Shown: piece after piece, positions 59,937 through 64,000 of the stretch
Layout of the letters: each line of letters opens with the position of its first letter
How positions within the stretch are numbered: the stretch's first letter is position 1
DNA from: SIG299 sp964544055
GTDB taxonomy: Bacteria; Bacillota; Clostridia; Lachnospirales; Lachnospiraceae
Reading direction: 5' to 3'
Assembly (NCBI GenBank): GCA_964544055.1
Contig: CAZJAA010000003.1
Location: 62,001-126,000, forward strand
Length of the DNA: 64,000 nt
The notes under the pieces: generated by a model
What the model saw: the letters and a program-made list of their open reading frames with translations, nothing else
What the model was told of the DNA's origin: nothing
Database searches by the model: none
Position numbers and translations under genes: made by a program

Positions 59937-61814
59937 CTAAGAAATCAGAATGCACCGAAACGTAAAGGTGGAACTTCCGAAAAATACACGCTTCTTTTTG
60001 GTTCCTGCTTTCTTTTTTTCTTTTGGAAGCACCTCCCACTGTATCAGCCGAACCAGCTCAGGAATCCCCTCATGATTGTTATGTATTTCTTCTGTCACAC
60101 GAAGATTTTGAACGGCTTCCTGCAGTTTCACCTCGCAGGCAGCATGTTTCCCCTGTATTCTGACACACTGCTTTTGTAGCGTAACACTTCCCCTGACAAC
60201 AAGCGTTTCCGTAAAACACGGCAGCAGTTCCGTCTGTTCGTTCATCTCAAAATAATCACTCACCGTCAGCTTTCCGTCTTCCAGAGAAAACTCGGCTGTT
60301 CGTTCCAGACGCGTTAGATTTTCTGCTTCATATGCATCTGCAAATTCCAGCTTTGTTATTCCATGACCATCCGCTTCAAAACAGGACGCTCGATACTGTT
60401 TTCCGGCCTGTTGAAATCCGCCGTTAATCACAGGAACACTGTGGCCCCATGAGGAATTACATAAAATCTGATATCTGCCGATGCCAAAATAATCCGCTGT
60501 GTACTCTCCGGCACCTAAATCACAGATGATCTGCTCACCACCAACGGTATACAAAAAACTTCCAATGTCATTATGATTGTGCGGCTCTCCATTATCGCCG
60601 CCCTTGATGGCAAAACCAACACCTGTGCTGCTTTCGCAGATACTCCATTGAGCGTCCGGCAAAACGTCATGCCGAAACATACAAGCTTGCCTGCCTTTTG
60701 TTTCGCACTTTTCTTTCGTGTCCGACAACGCCGTTTTCTCCGGTAGTTCTTGCTTATTCTGCAACGCTGTTTCCCCCGGTAGTTCTTTTCCTGTCATTTT
60801 CTTTGTCCACAGATAATCCCGCAAAAGTCCCATAAAACGGTAGCAGGAATCCGTTTCAAAATCACAGGCAAATGCCATATCAGGAACACTTACCGTATCA
60901 AACCTTTCCGCCAGAAAACAAGTTAATCCCATACGAAACCGTGCTTTCACTTCTCCATCAGAAAAGCTGACCGTCTGTCCGCTTCTGAAATACATTTTCT
61001 GCTGAAACTCCGCATTTTTCCTTACCTTGTCTGATGCAAACAAATCGATTTTTCCTTTACTGAAACGAAGCAGCTGCTCCGCAAACCCGGTAAAATAAGT
61101 CATCCCATAGGTAAAATAGCCGATACCCTCCATACAGGTACCATCCGCACGAAAACCGTCCACATAATACTGCAGGGAAGTACAGATTCGCTCCAGCAGT
61201 TTTTCTAAACGTTCCTCCTCTTTTCCAGCCAGCAGATAGATTGCCGCACTGCCGATGCCACCGCAGCACACCGCATTCCAGTTATGGTCAGAACATTCCC
61301 AGCCCTGCCGATTCTTCTCAAACGGGATCAGAACTCTTTTTTTAATTTCAAGATGAATTTTTTCTGCAACAGCATCTGTCAGAAAACTCTCGTTCTCAGC
61401 CGAATTTCCCTTCTGTTCCGATTCTTTGGTAGCACTGTGCTCTCGCCCCAAAAGTGCAGTAATTTCTGCCAGGGACTGCGCTGTTTCCGCCGCAAATAAA
61501 TCCACCGTATACTGCCAGCCTGTTTCCTTGCGATTTACATGAGCAGGAAGTGCCCAGCATTCTTCTTCACAAATCTGCCACAACACTTCTTCCAGCTTTG
61601 CCACATCCTGCGGTTGCCGGAATAAATAAGCCGCCATACCGAACACTGCCAGAAATTTTCTCCGTTTGAAATACACTGCCTCGTATTCCAGACGATTTCC
61701 AGTTGTTTCAAAACGCGCAAACAATTCTTCCGTAAGAGGTGGCATTGCTTCACTTCTCATTTTATCCGCAAGCTCTTTTACCTGATTGATATATTGCTTC
61801 TGAAATATAGTCAT
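59937..61814 (-). CDS. heparinase II/III-like protein
   Basis: 625 residues. An N-terminal alpha toroid (residues about 20-300, for example WNAVCCGGIGSAAIYLLAGK) and a C-terminal beta region with GDNGEPHNHNDIGSFLYTVG and ICDLGAGEYTADYFG, the heparinase II/III motif with its catalytic His and Tyr region. No signal peptide is evident, so it may act on imported oligosaccharides. Acidic polysaccharide lyase activity is expected; the substrate is unknown. Confidence 0.85.
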   Translation of the reverse strand: MTIFQKQYINQVKELADKMRSEAMPPLTEELFARFETTGNRLEYEAVYFKRRKFLAVFGMAAYLFRQPQDVAKLEEVLWQICEEECWALPAHVNRKETGWQYTVDLFAAETAQSLAEITALLGREHSATKESEQKGNSAENESFLTDAVAEKIHLEIKKRVLIPFEKNRQGWECSDHNWNAVCCGGIGSAAIYLLAGKEEERLEKLLERICTSLQYYVDGFRADGTCMEGIGYFTYGMTYFTGFAEQLLRFSKGKIDLFASDKVRKNAEFQQKMYFRSGQTVSFSDGEVKARFRMGLTCFLAERFDTVSVPDMAFACDFETDSCYRFMGLLRDYLWTKKMTGKELPGETALQNKQELPEKTALSDTKEKCETKGRQACMFRHDVLPDAQWSICESSTGVGFAIKGGDNGEPHNHNDIGSFLYTVGGEQIICDLGAGEYTADYFGIGRYQILCNSSWGHSVPVINGGFQQAGKQYRASCFEADGHGITKLEFADAYEAENLTRLERTAEFSLEDGKLTVSDYFEMNEQTELLPCFTETLVVRGSVTLQKQCVRIQGKHAACEVKLQEAVQNLRVTEEIHNNHEGIPELVRLIQWEVLPKEKKKAGTKKKRVFFGSSTFTFRCILIS

Positions 61815-61948
61815 TTTTATCTTTTCCTGCTTGATATTCGTTTTTTGCAGCAGTTTGGAACACCTTCCATTTTGCTTTTTTTATTGTAACATATTGTTTT
61901 GGGGCAGACAACAAGGAAACTAAATTAGAATCTTCATGGAAACATTTT

Positions 61949-63325
61949 TTAAGAAAGTATTTCTTGCTCTGTTTCCCTATATTCTAAATCCAAAAATAAG
62001 AACACAGCTGCTGCCATAGTAAGTGAACCAAACACACATTGTAATTGTGTATCAAACAATACCGACACCACCAGATAAATTGCAGGAAGTGCAGAATAAC
62101 GTTCTCTTTTTTCCATCATAATCACACGCTTTAGCAGAAAAGCCAAAATTACTATCCATAATGACACACCGACCATTCCTACCTTTGCAACATAATTTAA
62201 TCCCTGCATATCACACTGCTGCAAAGCAAATCCACGTCCTAATATCGGATGCTCCTTTATTTGCTGCCACAAACTACGTATAAGCAAAATCCTTGTTGCA
62301 TTTGAATTTGCCGTTCCCCTGATTTCTTTTTCCTTACTGTAATCTGAATTCTCCCAGGTTAGTAACTGTGCCTCTCCCTTCTCCAAAGCCTCTTTAGATA
62401 CTTCAAAAGAGGACAGCATACGTGTAACATTCATTCCGTGAAATGCAACAGAGTCCACTAACAGAACAAACAATAAACTTCCAATGCCCAGAACTAATGC
62501 TTTTTTGCACTCTCTCTTTGTCCAGCGATGTAGTATCACATCTAACATACAAACCACACAAATTCCAACGATTACCGCAAGACTGTGAGACCTTGTTCCC
62601 GTAGTCAGCAAAGCCACAATATTGCATAACGCCCATACAAGATAACATTTTTTCTTTTTTCCAATAATAAAATAAAAGGACATCACAATAAAAATGCTAA
62701 AAGAATAAATAATCCGCACTGAATACTTCGGCATTAAAATCATTTGAGATTCACACCGTCCGTTCACTATTTTTTTCCAGCTTTCGAAAACACGCTCCAT
62801 GAAATAGTACGTATGATCTGTCTGCCACTGTATTGTCTCCAATACATATAACACCGGATGCAAAATAGCCAGAGCAATACAGCATCCCATAACAAATTTT
62901 ACATATTTTTTCCACTGAACCTGTCTATTTCTAAGTAAATAGACTGCCGGAAAATATAGTAACATCAGTGTAATACAAAGTCCGGAACTAACTGCATAAC
63001 CAAGGGCATCCGGATTCGTATCCCGTTGCATATAAGGTATAATAATAATCCATATGATATGTAACACAAGGAATAGTGCCAAAAAGTAATCAAAAAGTTT
63101 AAAAGTTTTCAGTTCTTCTCTTATGTATTTTGCAAAAGATACATCCTTTATTTCCTTTCTCTTTTTTAGGAAATATATAAATGCTTTTCCATACACTGTC
63201 AGTAAAGTAAGAACAAAAAGCCAATGCCGTATAGACACTCCACCAAGCACCAGCCACTTTCCGTTAAAACCAAAAAACAATTCTAATATAAAAAGATAAC
63301 TTATGATACGCATTTTGTTTTTCAT
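61949..63325 (-). CDS. O-antigen ligase/polymerase-like membrane protein
   Basis: 458 residues with about 11 membrane spans and the ligase-type segment GTRSHSLAVIVGICVVCML, followed by a large outer loop (residues about 290-370) with EKEIRGTANSNATRILLIRS and HPILGRGFALQQCDM, where the catalytic Arg and His sit in WaaL/Wzy proteins. It acts in surface polysaccharide assembly, next to a glycosyltransferase gene. Confidence 0.8.
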   Translation of the reverse strand: MKNKMRIISYLFILELFFGFNGKWLVLGGVSIRHWLFVLTLLTVYGKAFIYFLKKRKEIKDVSFAKYIREELKTFKLFDYFLALFLVLHIIWIIIIPYMQRDTNPDALGYAVSSGLCITLMLLYFPAVYLLRNRQVQWKKYVKFVMGCCIALAILHPVLYVLETIQWQTDHTYYFMERVFESWKKIVNGRCESQMILMPKYSVRIIYSFSIFIVMSFYFIIGKKKKCYLVWALCNIVALLTTGTRSHSLAVIVGICVVCMLDVILHRWTKRECKKALVLGIGSLLFVLLVDSVAFHGMNVTRMLSSFEVSKEALEKGEAQLLTWENSDYSKEKEIRGTANSNATRILLIRSLWQQIKEHPILGRGFALQQCDMQGLNYVAKVGMVGVSLWIVILAFLLKRVIMMEKRERYSALPAIYLVVSVLFDTQLQCVFGSLTMAAAVFLFLDLEYRETEQEILS

Positions 63326-63359
63326 CCATCCTTTTGCCTTTGTATTCTACCTTGATTTT

Positions 63360-63575
63360 CTTATCCCTAAAGAGACCGTCTGTCCCTTATGTGGTGCTCC
63401 TCACCATTACATCTACCGTGAATTCACTGTAGATTTCTTTGCCATGGATTTAAACTCACTTCCTAAAATTGCTTCTTCCTTAAAGTTCTCCAAGCACAAT
63501 GCACATGTGATGTCCTTATGTCTGACTCTCCATATCAATCTTGGTCTGTCTCTCAGAAAGACTTCGTCTTCTTAG
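63360..63575 (+). pseudogene. transposase remnant with internal deletion
   Basis: The frame reads ETVCPLCGAPHHYIYREFTV and continues SLPKIASSLKFSKHNAHVMS, LTLHINLGLSLRKTSSS. The first part is the zinc-finger start and the second the middle region of Clostridia DDE transposases; the two are joined at HHYIYR with the intervening segment lost. The remaining 300 or more residues are missing, and no flanking inverted repeats were found. Confidence 0.7.
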
Positions 63576-63693
63576 GTTAAGCTTTACATAAAATTTAACC
63601 TTGTGAGCTACATAGGTTGGTCCGCCTGTCTGCATTGTCTGTAGAGTTTATGAAAACGGTTCCTGTTTATTTTTCCTCCGCACACACTTCGGA

Positions 63694-64000
63694 TTATAAT
63701 AATCCAAATAATAAAAGTATCTTCATAATCCAGTTATCGCTCTTTTTTTGACGGAATATTGCACCTTCTGTCCATAATTTTCGGCGAATCTTTCTATCTT
63801 TTTTTATCTGCACCACTTCCTCTGCCAGCTTTTTCTTTTCTGCCAGTATCTGATTTCCATACAATTTCAGTAGTTCTTCCACCTGTCTTGTCAGCTGACC
63901 CCGGTGCTCCTTAAAGTTCTGTATTCTTCGTCTATAATTTTCCATCAGGCTATTTGCAGCCCCTACCATGTTTCCATCATGCTGCCGATATAAAATATAT
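63694..64000 (-). CDS. glycosyltransferase family 2, C-terminal part (partial)
   Basis: The frame is open to the window edge. It reads YILYRQHDGNMVGAANSLME, the conserved C-terminal YRQH segment of rhamnosyl/galactosyl family 2 transferases, then a basic helical tail ending KILLLFGLL. The catalytic domain lies beyond position 64000. It belongs with the O-antigen ligase-like gene. Confidence 0.75.
   Translation of the reverse strand, partial: YILYRQHDGNMVGAANSLMENYRRRIQNFKEHRGQLTRQVEELLKLYGNQILAEKKKLAEEVVQIKKDRKIRRKLWTEGAIFRQKKSDNWIMKILLLFGLL

Noticed and set aside
62105..62113. ACGTTCTCT near 62.1 kb, similar to the leader partner
   Set aside because: It lies inside the O-antigen ligase-like coding frame and has no matching hairpin.
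1..64000. CRISPR array, tRNA or rRNA genes
   Set aside because: No regularly spaced repeats, cloverleaf ends or rRNA core sequences were seen on either strand while reading the window.

Overview
The window reads as a chromosome segment of an anaerobic gut Clostridia, most likely Lachnospiraceae. That inference rests on the host genes: a GGGtGRT protein paired with a NifU-like scaffold, an HTH-GlmM fusion, a GntR/DUF5808 pair, and a 5'-nucleotidase with a C-terminal membrane anchor. No 16S rRNA is present, so the genus is open. No tRNA, rRNA or CRISPR array was seen.

Positions 1 to about 39.86 kb are the right-hand part of a temperate contractile-tail prophage. Its left end, lysis genes and tail fibres lie outside the window. 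Nearly all of it is transcribed leftward. From right to left: a tyrosine integrase (38574-39704, +); a lysogeny cluster with an XRE repressor (37264, +), a small unknown gene and a PD-(D/E)XK-like gene broken at a C9 tract (38150-38158); a regulatory region with strong promoters on both strands and CGCA-NN-TGCG operator-like sites; two Cro-like regulators; a SleB-like hydrolase; a recombination/replication block (RecT, DUF3799 nuclease, replisome organizer, DnaC-like loader, RusA, DUF1351); an ArpU-like late regulator; a multi-hairpin untranslated region at 26.2-26.5 kb; and the late operon. The late operon runs adenine methyltransferase, ParB-like protein, terminase, portal, head morphogenesis, XkdF-like protease, scaffold, decoration protein, capsid, connectors, sheath, tube, tail chaperone with a canonical -1 frameshift site, tape measure, LysM protein, hub, baseplate proteins, and the start of a tail-collar fibre. 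The gene order matches the PBSX/skin (Xkd/Yqb) type.

Positions 39.93-64 kb are host. They hold the Fe-S pair, the 5'-nucleotidase, and a decaying segment (44.0-46.9 kb) with a MATE pseudogene, a RecG-like ATPase fragment, an HsdR-N-domain nuclease and an McrC remnant. These are followed by a GntR/DUF5808 operon, topoisomerase III with an AssT-like lipoprotein or membrane protein, a LUD-domain protein, a hexosamine operon (HTH-GlmM, LbH acyltransferase, NagB), asparaginase, an esterase, a heparinase II/III-like protein, an O-antigen ligase-like protein, a transposase remnant and a glycosyltransferase C-terminus.

The most interesting signals are these. First, three host genes (5'-nucleotidase, LUD protein, esterase) share a 5' leader in which a 10-nt hairpin loop is complementary, with compensatory changes, to a segment just upstream of the ribosome-binding site; this is a candidate unrecognised cis-regulatory pseudoknot RNA. 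Second, a C9 tract acts as an on/off switch candidate in a lysogeny-module nuclease. Third, the same operator-bearing promoter type drives the repressor and a tiny promoter-terminator RNA unit inside the early operon.
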